The notes under the pieces were generated by a model. That model saw nothing but the letters and a program-made list of their open reading frames with translations. It did not search any database and had not been told where the DNA came from. This document shows positions 1 through 9,255 of a stretch of DNA of 17,594 nt, piece after piece. A program made the translations under genes and the position numbers. The stretch is taken from the NCBI GenBank assembly GCA_007125475.1, contig SLDB01000255.1:1-17594 (forward strand), given 5' to 3'. Within the stretch, counting starts at the first letter, position 1; every line of letters begins with the position of its first letter. Source of the stretch: Nitriliruptoraceae bacterium. Lineage in GTDB: Bacteria; Actinomycetota; Nitriliruptoria; Nitriliruptorales; Nitriliruptoraceae.

Positions 1-60
1 CTGCAGCCACAGCCGCAGCACTTCCTTGATCTCGATCACGGTGATCTCCCGGTAGGCCAC
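1..60 (-). CDS. istA: IS21-family transposase IstA, N-terminal fragment
   Basis: Only the first 20 codons are in the window; the gene continues past the left edge. From a GTG at 60-58 the translation is VAYREITVIEIKEVLRLWLQ, which closely fits the conserved N-terminus of IstA transposases just ahead of their helix-turn-helix. A GGAGAG ribosome-binding sequence sits three to four bases before the GTG and supports this start. IstA is the DDE transposase that works with the ATPase IstB. Whether this copy is intact cannot be judged from 60 bases. Confidence 0.8.
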   Translation of the reverse strand, partial: MAYREITVIEIKEVLRLWLQ

Positions 61-146
61 GCGCTCTCCGTTGACACGGCGAACACGCACTGAACTGGTC
101 CTACAACCGGGAACCGTGGAGGTGGTCCCATGACTGGCTAGCGGGT

Positions 147-197
147 GGTCCCATCCCCGTGGCCAGAACTGCCGCCAAGCGGTCCCATCCCCGTGGC
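147..197. repeat. 17-bp direct repeats, putative transposase-binding sites
   Basis: Two perfect copies of GGTCCCATCCCCGTGGC start 34 bases apart (147 and 181), and a truncated copy starts at 124. IS21 ends are known to carry several internal repeats near the terminal repeat that are bound by the transposase. The position directly upstream of istA fits that role. Confidence 0.6.
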
Positions 198-205
198 GGA
201 CGACA

Positions 206-540
206 GCGATGAGCGCGTCGGGGCTGCGTCGACCCGAGCTTTCCGTGGGAGATCTCCACGGTGCGATCGGCGCCCGACGCCAGCTCGGCGACATCACGTC
301 TCTGTCAGCGGTCGTTGAATACTGAGCACTTCGCGGTCGTCGAAAGCCTCAGCAGCTGCTCCGATGGGCGACGAGCACGTCGATGAGCCAACGGGGCCTC
401 CTCGAGTTCGAAGCCTCACCACTCCGAGCTTCAGGCGAGGCCCTCCCCTACGGTCACCACCCTGTGTGGGCACGACACCGACACTCCGAGGAACCTGAGG
501 AACACCGATCAAGACGAGGCGAGGGGCGCCAGTACGCTCG
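206..540. other. Intergenic stretch between IS end and glucan synthase
   Basis: This stretch of 335 bases holds no convincing gene. The short open frames on both strands (for example 383-682 plus and 294-698 minus) resemble nothing and mostly overlap the real gene that follows. On the minus strand at about 300-206, one frame reads ADRTVEISHGKL, which resembles the C-terminal tail of an ABC-transporter ATPase. It is interrupted by an in-frame stop just upstream and may be a gene remnant or chance. The promoter of the glucan synthase gene must lie here or in the IS end, but no clear -35/-10 pair is visible. Confidence 0.5.
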
Positions 541-3500
541 GTGGCTCGTGCTGCTGCACGACCTGTCGAGGAGCCGATCCGCTCGGAACTGTTCGGCATC
601 GAGCGATTCGAGCGCCACGCTGCATCACAGGCAGCCGCCGATCGGGTCTCGACCGGGCCGTCCCGTGGTGTCGACCTTCTGAGGCGTCTCACCGACAACG
701 CCGATGAACTCGCCGCCGCCTACCACGATGTCGTTCAGGCGGTGGAGGCCAAGCAGGACATCACCCCTGCAGAAGAGTGGTTCCTCGACAACTATCACTT
801 CGTCGACGCGCAACTGCGCGATGTGCGTGACCACCTGCCGCGCGGGTACTACCGGGTACTGCCCAAGATCACCGACGGCCACCTGGAGGGGTACCCGCGC
901 GTCTACGGGATCGTGTGGGCTCACGTCGCCCACACGGACAGCCGCGTCGAGACCGACACACTCCGGCGCTACGTCCGTGCGTACCAGGCCGTGGAGCCGC
1001 TCACCCTCGGTGAACTGTGGGCCATCCCGATCCACCTGCGTCTCGCGCTCGTGGAGAACCTTCGGCGGCTCGCCGAGGAGGCCGTCGCCGCCCGCGAGGC
1101 ACGCCTGGAGGCCGACGAGCTCGCCGATCTCGTCCTGGCTACCGACGAGCGCGCCGCCGTCGGGGAGGCGAAGCTCCGCCGCCTCGACGGGATCCGGCTC
1201 GCGGACGGCTTCGTCGTTCGCTTCGTGGAGCGCCTACGCGACCGGGATCCGTCGACGACGCCGGCGTTGCGGTGGCTCGAGGGCAAGCTCACGGCTCAGG
1301 GCACCACGTCCGCCGACGTCGTCTCCCGACAGCACCGGGCCCAGGCGGCGACCAACGCGACGGTGCGCCACATCATCACTTCGATGCGGTGGATGTCCTC
1401 GATCGACTGGTTCGCGTTCGTCGAGAGCGTCTCGCTCCTCGACGATGCGTTGGGCGAGACCTACGCCTTCCAGGCCCTGGACTTCGCCACACGCGACGAG
1501 TATCGGCATCAGGTCGAGCAGCTCGCTCGTCGGGCACCGGCAACCGAACTCGAGGTCGCGCAAGAGGCGGCGCGCCTGGCCGCCAGCTTCCGCACCGGCC
1601 GACCCACGGAGACGTGCCCGAGCGTGCCCGGGATCCCCCCGGAGGCCGAATCCGATCCGGGCTACTACCTGCTCGGTGAGGGACGGAGCACGCTCGAAGC
1701 GGGGATCGGGTACCGATCGCGTCTGAGCCTGAGGCTCCGCCGGATGTCTCGCCGCTACGCGATCACCGGTTACCTCACCGGGATAGGCCTGATGACGACG
1801 GCCTTGGTGCTGGGCCTGAGCCTGGTCAGCTTCCGACAGGGGGCAGGATGGTCGTGGGTGGCGGTTCTCGGCTTGCTCGGGATAGCGCCGGCCACCGAGA
1901 TCTCGATCTCGTTGGTCCACAGGATCGTCGCGGCATTGGTGCCCCCGCGCCGGATTCCGAAACTCGAACTCGCCGACGGCGTCCCTGCATCCTTACGCAC
2001 GCTCGTCGTGGTCCCGACGCTGGTCACCAGCGTCGAGGACCTCCACGAGCAGCTCGAGCGGCTCGAAGTGCACTTCCTCGCCAACCAAACAGGCGCCCTT
2101 CACTTCGCACTTCTCAGTGACTTTCCGGACGCGCCCGGCGAGCACATGCCTGGCGATACCGAGATCCTGGCTGAGCTCGAGCAAGGTGTGCGCAGGCTGA
2201 ACGAGACGTATCCACCACCGCCTGGAGGCGGTGAGCGGTTCCTGGTGCTGCATCGACGCAGGCTCTGGAACCCGTCCGAGGGCAGCTGGATGGGCTGGGA
2301 GCGGAAGCGCGGGAAGCTGCACGAGCTCAACGGCCTGCTACGGGGCTCGACCGAGACGACGTTCCTGCCTGTCGGCGGGGTGCCGCCGGCGGTCCCGCAG
2401 GAGGTCCGCTACGTGATCACCCTCGACGCGGACACACGGGTTCCCAAGGGTGCGGCCTACCGCCTGGTCGGCGCCATGGCGCACCCCATGAACCACCCGG
2501 TCTACGACACGTCCCATCGTCGGGTGACCCGGGGCTACGGGATCCTGCAGCCGCGTGTCACCCCGTCTCTGCCCACGGGGCCCGCGAGCACCATCTACCA
2601 GCGGATCACCACCGGAGGGGGCGGCGTCGACCCGTACGCGGCAGCGATATCCGACGTCTACCAGGACCTCTTCGGGGAGGGGTCCTATACGGGCAAGGGC
2701 ATCTACGACGTCGACACGTTCGAACAGGCACTGGACGGCAAGGTCGGAGTCAACACGCTCTTGAGCCACGACCTGTTCGAGGGGGCGTTCGCGCGGTCGG
2801 GCCTTGCCACGGACATCGAGCTGTTCGAGGAGTTCCCGACCAACTACGAGGTGGATGCCCGCCGCCGACACCGCTGGGTACGGGGGGACTGGCAGCTGCT
2901 GCCGTGGGTCCTCGGTCACGCCAGGGACGAACTCCGCGACCAGGCGACCTACCGGTTGTCGGCGCCGAGTCGCTGGAAGATCATCGACAACCTGCGACGA
3001 TCGCTGGTTGCGCCGACCTCGTTCGTGTTGACGCTGGCCGTGATGGTGGCCGGGGCGCCGGCAGCGATGTGGTGGCTGACGGTCGTGGTCGGGGCGGCGG
3101 CGGTGCCGGCCTTCATCCCGGTCCTCGATGGCCTACGTCCGGGGCGCCGAATCGGCATGCGCAGTCACCTACGAGCTGTCCTGCGCGACGTGGGGACGGC
3201 GCTGATGCAGGTGCTCGTCTGGATCGTGACCCTCGCGCATCAGGCCCTCCTGATGGCCGACGCGATACTGCGGACCCTCGGCCGCCTGTACATCACCCGC
3301 AAGGGGCTGCTCGAGTGGACGTCAGCTGCCCTCGCGGGCTTCGGCGGCGACCTTCGCCCTCGCTCGTTCTACCGCTCGATGCGATGGGGGGTACTCCTCG
3401 CCGTTGTCTCCGTCGCGCTCGTCGTCGCGCTCGAGCCGTCGTCGTGGCCGTTGGTTGCGACGATCGGCTCGGTCTGGGTGGCGTCACCGCTGTTCGTCCA

Positions 3501-6500
3501 CTGGATCTCCACGCCGCCTCGCGCTGCCCGCAGGCATCAGCTTTCCTCCGAGGAGCGTCAGGCGTTCCGGCTGATCGCACGCCGCACGTGGCGGTTCTTC
3601 GAGGCGTTCGTGTCCGACGAGCACAACGCGCTGCCGCCGGACAACTTCCAACAGAATGACGAGGGGGTGATCGCCCACAGGACCTCGCCAACCAACATCG
3701 GCTTGTCGCTGTTGTCGACCACGGCCGCCTACGACTTCGGTTGGATCGGCCTCGTGGATCTCGCGGATCAGCTGGAGCGGACCCTGGACACCGTGGACCG
3801 CCTGCAGAAGTTCCGTGGACACCTCCTCAACTGGTACAACACCGACGACCTGCATCCGCTTGAACCGCTCTACGTCTCCACCGTCGATAGTGGCAACCTG
3901 GCCGGGCATCTGCTCGCTGTCGCGCAGGCTTGTCGGGAGGCCACGGAGGCGCCCGTACTGGGCCAGCGAGTCCTCGACGGCGTCCGTGATGCGACGCTGC
4001 TGGCACGCGATGCCGCCGATGACCCGAAACGTGCGGTCGGGTCCGACACGGTCAGCGCTGAGCAACTCCGGGGGGCCGCCGAAGCCGTGTTGGCGCTGGC
4101 AGATGAGCCGATGCCGTCAGGACGGGGGTGGGGTGCCCGGCTCGATGCCCTGGCCGCGTCGGGAGAGGATCTGATGGACGCGGCGCGTGCGCGGCACGCC
4201 GCCGCGGGGTCGGGCCAGTTGGACGACGTCCTCGTGTGGGCGACGGCCGTGGGCGCATGCGTGGCGGCTCACCGCCGCGACATCGCGGCAGGAGCGACCG
4301 CGTCGGACGGCCCCGGTCGTAGCGACATCGTCCACCGGATGCAGGCTCTCGCACTGCGTGCCGAGGGCCTGGTCGACGCGATGGATTTCCGTTTCCTCTT
4401 CGACGAGTCGCGGAAGCTGCTGTCCATCGGTTACCGACTGTCCGACGCTGCGTTGGATCCCAGCTGCTACGACCTCCTCGCCTCTGAGTCGCGTCTCGCC
4501 AGTTTCATGGCGATCGCGAAGGCGGACGTGCCCCCGCAACACTGGTTCGTCCTCGGGCGGACACTCACACCGGTCGGACGCGGGGCAGCGCTCGTGTCAT
4601 GGTCGGGGTCGATGTTCGAGTACCTCATGCCGATGCTGGTGATGCGGCAGCCGCCTGAGAGCCTCCTCGACGCCACCTGCGTACACGTCGTGAAGCGACA
4701 GATCGCGTACGGGGCCGAACGCGGCGTGCCGTGGGGTATCTCGGAGTCCGCGCACAACATCCGGAACGTCGAGTTGACCTACCAGTACGCCGATTTCGGC
4801 GTCCCCGGTCTCGGGCTGCGTCGGGGGCTCGGAGCTGACGTGGTCGTCGCGCCATATGCCACGGCACTGGCGGCGATGGTCGACCCACAGGCGGCACTGG
4901 CGAACCTCCGTCGGCTCCGTCAAGAGGGCGCATTGGGTGAGTATGGCTACTACGAGTCCGTGGACTACACACCGACGAGCGTGCCGACCGGCGAGCGCCA
5001 GGCCATCGTTCAGACCTATATGGCACACCACCAGGGCATGTCCGTGGTGTCCCTGGCCAACGTGGTCCACGAGGGTGCGAGCCAGCGAAGGTTCCATGCC
5101 CATCCGCTCGTCCGCGCCACGGAGTTGCTGCTCCAGGAGCGCACTCCTCGGTCGGTCACGCTGGCGAGCCCGCGCGCGGAGGACGTGTTGGAGGCCCCGC
5201 AGGTCCGTGACCTGGTGGCACCCACCCTGAGGCGTTTTGAGTCCCCTCACGACGTCACGCCGCGCAGTCACCTCCTGTCCAACGGCCGGTATTCGGTGAT
5301 GATCACCGCAGCTGGGTCAGGTTTCAGCCGATGGCGGGACCTCGCCGTGACGCGGTGGCGAGAGGACCCGACGCGAGACTGTTGGGGCAGTTTCGTGTTC
5401 CTGCGGGACGCCGCGGGCGGCGACGTGTGGTCCGCCGGCTTCCAGCCAGCGGCTGCAGGGTTCGACGACTACGAGGTCGTCTACACCGAGGACCGAGCCC
5501 GGATCGTCCAAGGAGACCGATCGCTGAAGATCGCACTCGATGTGATCGTCTCGCCGCAGGACGACGCCGAGCTCCGGCGTTTGTCCGTGACCAACCGGAG
5601 GTCGTACCAGCGGGAGATTGACATCACCTCCTATGCGGAGGTCGTACTGGCGCCCCAGGCAGCCGATGAAGCGCATCCCGCGTTCTCCAACCTGTTCGTG
5701 CAGACCGAGTGGGTACCCGAGATCGGCGCGTTGCTCGCGTCGCGGAGGCCCCGGAGCTCCGATGAGGCACCGGTATGGCTCGCGCATCTCCTCGCGGTCG
5801 AAGGCGAGTTCGGCGATCCCCAGGAGTACGAAACGGACCGGGCCCGATTCCTCGGTCGCGGACGCGGCATCCGCACACCGTCGTCGGTGATCGAAGGGGG
5901 CCCGTTGTCGAACACCGTGGGGACCGTCCTCGACCCGATCGTCAGCATCCGGCAGCGCGTATCGATCCCGCCGGGACGCACCGTCAGCGTCGTGTTGACC
6001 ACCCTCGTTGCCGCCTCCCGGGATGAGGCGATCGAGGTCGCGGAGAAGTACCGGGAACCGTCCGCGTTCGATCGCGAGGCCTCGTTGGCGTGGACCCACG
6101 CCCAGGTCCAGCTTCACCATCTTCGCATCAACCAGGACGAGGCACACCTCTTCCAGCGACTCGCGAACCGGCTCATGTACGCCGATCCATCCGCGCGGGC
6201 GGCGCCTGACATCCTCGCGGGAAACCAGCTCGGGCAGCGTGGACTCTGGCGCCACGGCATCTCCGGTGACCTGCCGATCGCCCTCGTTCACATCGAACGC
6301 GCGGAGGATCGCGACGTCGTGCGTCAACTTCTGCACGCTCACGCGTACTGGCGGCTGAAGGGGCTCGGTGCCGACCTCATCGTCATCAACGCGACCGGGG
6401 CCTCGTACGCGCCGGGGTTCCAGCAGGTGCTCGACGGCGTGGTGCGTGCCACGAGGCAGGCCGGTGGGGAGACGCCCGGCGATGTCTACGTCTTGCGTGA

Positions 6501-9090
6501 CGAATTGCTGTCTTCCACCGAGCGCGTCCTCATGCGTGCGGCAGCGCGCGTCGAGGTGCGAGCCTCCGCCGGGACGCTCGCCGAGCACGTGATCCGATCC
6601 CAGAGGATCCGTTCGGGTCCGGTCCCCGCGGCGCAACGTCCGTCCCGACCCGTCCCCGCCAGCACGCCGCCGCCCCGGCTTGACCTCGAGGAATTCAACG
6701 GACTCGGTGGCTTCGCATCCGACGGCAAGGAGTACGTGGTCGTCCTCGGTCCTGGTCAGTGGACCCCGTCGCCGTGGATCAACGTCGTGGCGAACCCCGA
6801 GTTCGGGTTCCAGGTTTCTGCCCTGGGAGGAGGCTTCACCTGGGCGGACAACAGCCGCGAGAACAAGCTCACCCCGTGGTCGAACGATCCTGTCGGCGAC
6901 CCTCCCGGCGAGGTCTTCTACGTTCGCGACGAGGACTCCGGACTCGTGTGGGGACCGACCGCGGTTCCGATCCGCGAGGAGGACTCGACGTACGTCGTCC
7001 GTCACGGGCAGGGCTACACCTCGTTCGAGCATGCCTCCCACGGGATCGACCTACGCCTCGTGCAGTTCGTCCCACCCTCGGATCGGGTGAAGATCTCCCG
7101 ATTGCGCGTGGAGAACCGCAGCAACCGGACGCGACGGCTGTCGGTCACCGCGTACGTCGAGTGGGTACTCGGCGTCTCCCGAGTGGCGTCGGCGGCGCAC
7201 GTGGTCACCGAGTACGACGGCCGGGCGAACGCGATGTTCGCCCGCAACGCCTGGAATGAGGAGTTCGCCGGCCGTGTCGCGTTCGCGGATCTCGGTGGCC
7301 GCCAGACGTCGTGGACGGCCGATCGACTCGAGTTCCTGGGACGCAATGCCAGCCTCGATCATCCGGTGTCTCAGGAACGGCGAAGGGTCCTTTCCGGGCG
7401 CACCGGAGCCGGGTTGGATCCCTGCGCCGCTCTGTGCACGTCGCTGCAACTCGAGCCGGGCGAGCACACCGACGTCCTGTTCCTGCTCGGCGAGGCGGAA
7501 TCCTCCGCGGAGGCGCGCGATCTCCTCGACCGGTACCGGTCGACGGATCACCTCGCGCTGCTCCATGACGTCCGCGAACGGTGGGATGACGTTCTCGGAA
7601 CGATCCGGGTGCGGACACCGGAGCGATCGATGGATCTGCTGTTGAACCGGTGGCTCGGCTACCAGACCCTGTCATGCCGCATCTGGGCACGATCGGCCTT
7701 CTCCCAGTCGGGTGGTGCCTACGGTTTCCGTGATCAGTTGCAGGACGTGGCAGCGATCGTCCACGCCCGCCCGGACCTCGTTCGTGAGCATCTGTTGCGC
7801 GCCGCCGCCCGCCAGTTCCCCGAAGGCGACGTGCAACACTGGTGGCACCCTCCCACCGGACGCGGGGTACGGACCCGGATCTCTGACGACCGTGTGTGGC
7901 TTGCGTACACCGTCACGCACTACCTGCGGTCGACCGGTGACGTCGCCGTGCTGGACGAGCCCGTCCCTTGGCTGGACGGGCCGCCGTTGGGCGACGAGGA
8001 GCAGGAAACGTACTTCGAGCCCACGCAGTCGCAGAACACTTCGTCGCTCTACGAACACTGCGCGCGGGCGCTGGACAGGAGCCTGGAGCTCGGAAGCCAC
8101 GGCCTACCACTCATCGGTGCCGGGGACTGGAACGACGGCATGAACCGCGTCGGTCGGGAAGGCCGTGGCGAAAGCGTCTGGTTGGCCTGGTTCCTCGTCA
8201 CGAACCTGCGCGACTTCGCCCCCCTCGCCGAGTCGCGCGGCGACGTCCAACGCGCCGCTACGTGGCGGCGGATCGCAGAGGAGGTCCGAGCGGCGGTGGA
8301 GGCGACCGCTTGGGACGGCGAGTGGTACGTGCGGGCCTTCTTCGATGACGGTACGCCGCTCGGCTCGTCCTCCAATGACGAGTGCCAGATCGATGCCATC
8401 CCACAGTCGTGGGCGGTGATCTCCGGCGCCGCCGACGAGCGACGAGCCCGGTCGGCGATGTCGGCCGCCTCCCTCCGGCTCAAGCGCCCTGACGACCACC
8501 TCATGCTCCTGTTCGCCCCACCCTTCGACCGAACGGATCTCGATCCGGGCTACATCAAGGGCTACGCACCCGGGCTGCGGGAGAACGGAGGCCAGTACAC
8601 GCACGCCGCGACGTGGTCGATCGTGGCTGCAGCCATGCTCGGTGACGGCGACGAGGCCGTCGACCTGTTCAACCTGCTCAGCCCCATCCAGCACACCAGC
8701 AGCCGCGCGAACCTCAACCGCTACAAGGGCGAGCCGTACGCCGTGGCTGCCGACGTGTACTCGCAGCCGCCCCACGCCGGTCGGGCGGGTTGGACGTGGT
8801 ACACCGGTGCCGCAGGCTGGATGTACCGGGCCGGCGTCGAGTGGATCCTCGGCCTGCGGAAGGTGGGGGAGGCGCTGCGCATCGATCCCTGCATCCCGCG
8901 GGCCTGGCCGGGGTTCGAGATCACGTATCGTCATCGTGGCAGCGTGTACCGGATCACCGTCGACAATCCCCAACGCGTCAGTCGGGGCGTGAGCACCCTC
9001 CGCCTCGACGGTGCACCAATGGACCCCGGCGGTCTCGTCCCGTTGGCCTCGGACGGTCACGACCACGCCATCCAGATCGAGCTGGGATGA
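541..9090 (+). CDS. ndvB: Cyclic beta-1,2-glucan synthase (NdvB/ChvB/Cgs type)
   Basis: This membrane enzyme builds beta-1,2-linked glucan from UDP-glucose, cyclises it and trims it by phosphorolysis. At 2849 residues it has the usual full length of the family. Domains in order: a soluble N-terminal region (1-390) opening with the family-like ELFGIERFERHA; membrane helices (about 400-465); a GT84 glycosyltransferase (about 480-800) with DAD at 629-631 and an RW motif at 778-779 followed by RGDW; more helices (about 820-990); a glycoamylase-like cyclisation domain (GH189 type, about 1030-1550); then a GH94 region with sugar-binding beta domains and a C-terminal barrel holding GDWND (D2529, D2532; one should be the catalytic acid). 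The GTG start is the first available after an in-frame stop at 496-498; its ribosome site is weak (GAGGGG about 13 bases upstream). Such enzymes are best known from Gram-negative bacteria, so beta-1,2 linkage here is inferred from homology. Confidence 0.93.
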   Translation: MARAAARPVEEPIRSELFGIERFERHAASQAAADRVSTGPSRGVDLLRRLTDNADELAAAYHDVVQAVEAKQDITPAEEWFLDNYHFVDAQLRDVRDHLPRGYYRVLPKITDGHLEGYPRVYGIVWAHVAHTDSRVETDTLRRYVRAYQAVEPLTLGELWAIPIHLRLALVENLRRLAEEAVAAREARLEADELADLVLATDERAAVGEAKLRRLDGIRLADGFVVRFVERLRDRDPSTTPALRWLEGKLTAQGTTSADVVSRQHRAQAATNATVRHIITSMRWMSSIDWFAFVESVSLLDDALGETYAFQALDFATRDEYRHQVEQLARRAPATELEVAQEAARLAASFRTGRPTETCPSVPGIPPEAESDPGYYLLGEGRSTLEAGIGYRSRLSLRLRRMSRRYAITGYLTGIGLMTTALVLGLSLVSFRQGAGWSWVAVLGLLGIAPATEISISLVHRIVAALVPPRRIPKLELADGVPASLRTLVVVPTLVTSVEDLHEQLERLEVHFLANQTGALHFALLSDFPDAPGEHMPGDTEILAELEQGVRRLNETYPPPPGGGERFLVLHRRRLWNPSEGSWMGWERKRGKLHELNGLLRGSTETTFLPVGGVPPAVPQEVRYVITLDADTRVPKGAAYRLVGAMAHPMNHPVYDTSHRRVTRGYGILQPRVTPSLPTGPASTIYQRITTGGGGVDPYAAAISDVYQDLFGEGSYTGKGIYDVDTFEQALDGKVGVNTLLSHDLFEGAFARSGLATDIELFEEFPTNYEVDARRRHRWVRGDWQLLPWVLGHARDELRDQATYRLSAPSRWKIIDNLRRSLVAPTSFVLTLAVMVAGAPAAMWWLTVVVGAAAVPAFIPVLDGLRPGRRIGMRSHLRAVLRDVGTALMQVLVWIVTLAHQALLMADAILRTLGRLYITRKGLLEWTSAALAGFGGDLRPRSFYRSMRWGVLLAVVSVALVVALEPSSWPLVATIGSVWVASPLFVHWISTPPRAARRHQLSSEERQAFRLIARRTWRFFEAFVSDEHNALPPDNFQQNDEGVIAHRTSPTNIGLSLLSTTAAYDFGWIGLVDLADQLERTLDTVDRLQKFRGHLLNWYNTDDLHPLEPLYVSTVDSGNLAGHLLAVAQACREATEAPVLGQRVLDGVRDATLLARDAADDPKRAVGSDTVSAEQLRGAAEAVLALADEPMPSGRGWGARLDALAASGEDLMDAARARHAAAGSGQLDDVLVWATAVGACVAAHRRDIAAGATASDGPGRSDIVHRMQALALRAEGLVDAMDFRFLFDESRKLLSIGYRLSDAALDPSCYDLLASESRLASFMAIAKADVPPQHWFVLGRTLTPVGRGAALVSWSGSMFEYLMPMLVMRQPPESLLDATCVHVVKRQIAYGAERGVPWGISESAHNIRNVELTYQYADFGVPGLGLRRGLGADVVVAPYATALAAMVDPQAALANLRRLRQEGALGEYGYYESVDYTPTSVPTGERQAIVQTYMAHHQGMSVVSLANVVHEGASQRRFHAHPLVRATELLLQERTPRSVTLASPRAEDVLEAPQVRDLVAPTLRRFESPHDVTPRSHLLSNGRYSVMITAAGSGFSRWRDLAVTRWREDPTRDCWGSFVFLRDAAGGDVWSAGFQPAAAGFDDYEVVYTEDRARIVQGDRSLKIALDVIVSPQDDAELRRLSVTNRRSYQREIDITSYAEVVLAPQAADEAHPAFSNLFVQTEWVPEIGALLASRRPRSSDEAPVWLAHLLAVEGEFGDPQEYETDRARFLGRGRGIRTPSSVIEGGPLSNTVGTVLDPIVSIRQRVSIPPGRTVSVVLTTLVAASRDEAIEVAEKYREPSAFDREASLAWTHAQVQLHHLRINQDEAHLFQRLANRLMYADPSARAAPDILAGNQLGQRGLWRHGISGDLPIALVHIERAEDRDVVRQLLHAHAYWRLKGLGADLIVINATGASYAPGFQQVLDGVVRATRQAGGETPGDVYVLRDELLSSTERVLMRAAARVEVRASAGTLAEHVIRSQRIRSGPVPAAQRPSRPVPASTPPPRLDLEEFNGLGGFASDGKEYVVVLGPGQWTPSPWINVVANPEFGFQVSALGGGFTWADNSRENKLTPWSNDPVGDPPGEVFYVRDEDSGLVWGPTAVPIREEDSTYVVRHGQGYTSFEHASHGIDLRLVQFVPPSDRVKISRLRVENRSNRTRRLSVTAYVEWVLGVSRVASAAHVVTEYDGRANAMFARNAWNEEFAGRVAFADLGGRQTSWTADRLEFLGRNASLDHPVSQERRRVLSGRTGAGLDPCAALCTSLQLEPGEHTDVLFLLGEAESSAEARDLLDRYRSTDHLALLHDVRERWDDVLGTIRVRTPERSMDLLLNRWLGYQTLSCRIWARSAFSQSGGAYGFRDQLQDVAAIVHARPDLVREHLLRAAARQFPEGDVQHWWHPPTGRGVRTRISDDRVWLAYTVTHYLRSTGDVAVLDEPVPWLDGPPLGDEEQETYFEPTQSQNTSSLYEHCARALDRSLELGSHGLPLIGAGDWNDGMNRVGREGRGESVWLAWFLVTNLRDFAPLAESRGDVQRAATWRRIAEEVRAAVEATAWDGEWYVRAFFDDGTPLGSSSNDECQIDAIPQSWAVISGAADERRARSAMSAASLRLKRPDDHLMLLFAPPFDRTDLDPGYIKGYAPGLRENGGQYTHAATWSIVAAAMLGDGDEAVDLFNLLSPIQHTSSRANLNRYKGEPYAVAADVYSQPPHAGRAGWTWYTGAAGWMYRAGVEWILGLRKVGEALRIDPCIPRAWPGFEITYRHRGSVYRITVDNPQRVSRGVSTLRLDGAPMDPGGLVPLASDGHDHAIQIELG

Positions 9091-9255
9091 CCAGACCCTG
9101 CTCCCGTGGGCTCGCCGCGCCACATGGGGTCGGACCGGATCATGGCATCCCGGTCTCGAGCGGTCGGCCGGCGAGCACGTCAGGTCCCTGAGAGCAGGCG
9201 ATCCCCGCCGTTCGATCGGGCACCAGCCGGTGGGTGTGGGTTTCCCGTCTCGCTG
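9091..9255. other. Intergenic region before the first GH26 gene
   Basis: This gap of 165 bases follows the glucan synthase stop. No strong terminator with a T-tract is seen. An open frame in phase with the following gene reaches back to a GTG at 9106, but the translation there has no recognisable features. A TAGGAT that could be a -10 element lies at 9282-9287, inside the assigned coding region, with no good -35; if real, it would favour the later GTG start at 9343. Confidence 0.4.

Larger units (their letters stand above)
1..205 (-). mobile_element. IS21-family insertion sequence, left end (partial)
   Basis: The element runs off the left edge of the window. It is recognised by the start of an IstA-like transposase at 60-1 and by the repeated terminal sequences typical of IS21-type ends. 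GGTCCCATCCCCGTGGC occurs perfectly at 147-163 and 181-197, and a shorter copy, GGTCCCAT, lies at 124-131. The outer tip is placed at 205 because the minus strand there begins TGTCGTCCGCC, matching the usual 5'-TG terminus. This boundary is inferred; the opposite end and target duplication lie outside the window. Confidence 0.7.

Noticed and set aside
5317..7041. 574-codon open frame on the minus strand inside the glucan synthase gene
   Set aside because: It lies entirely antisense to a well-conserved gene, its translation is rich in Arg/Gly with no known motif, and long antisense frames are expected in high-GC DNA.
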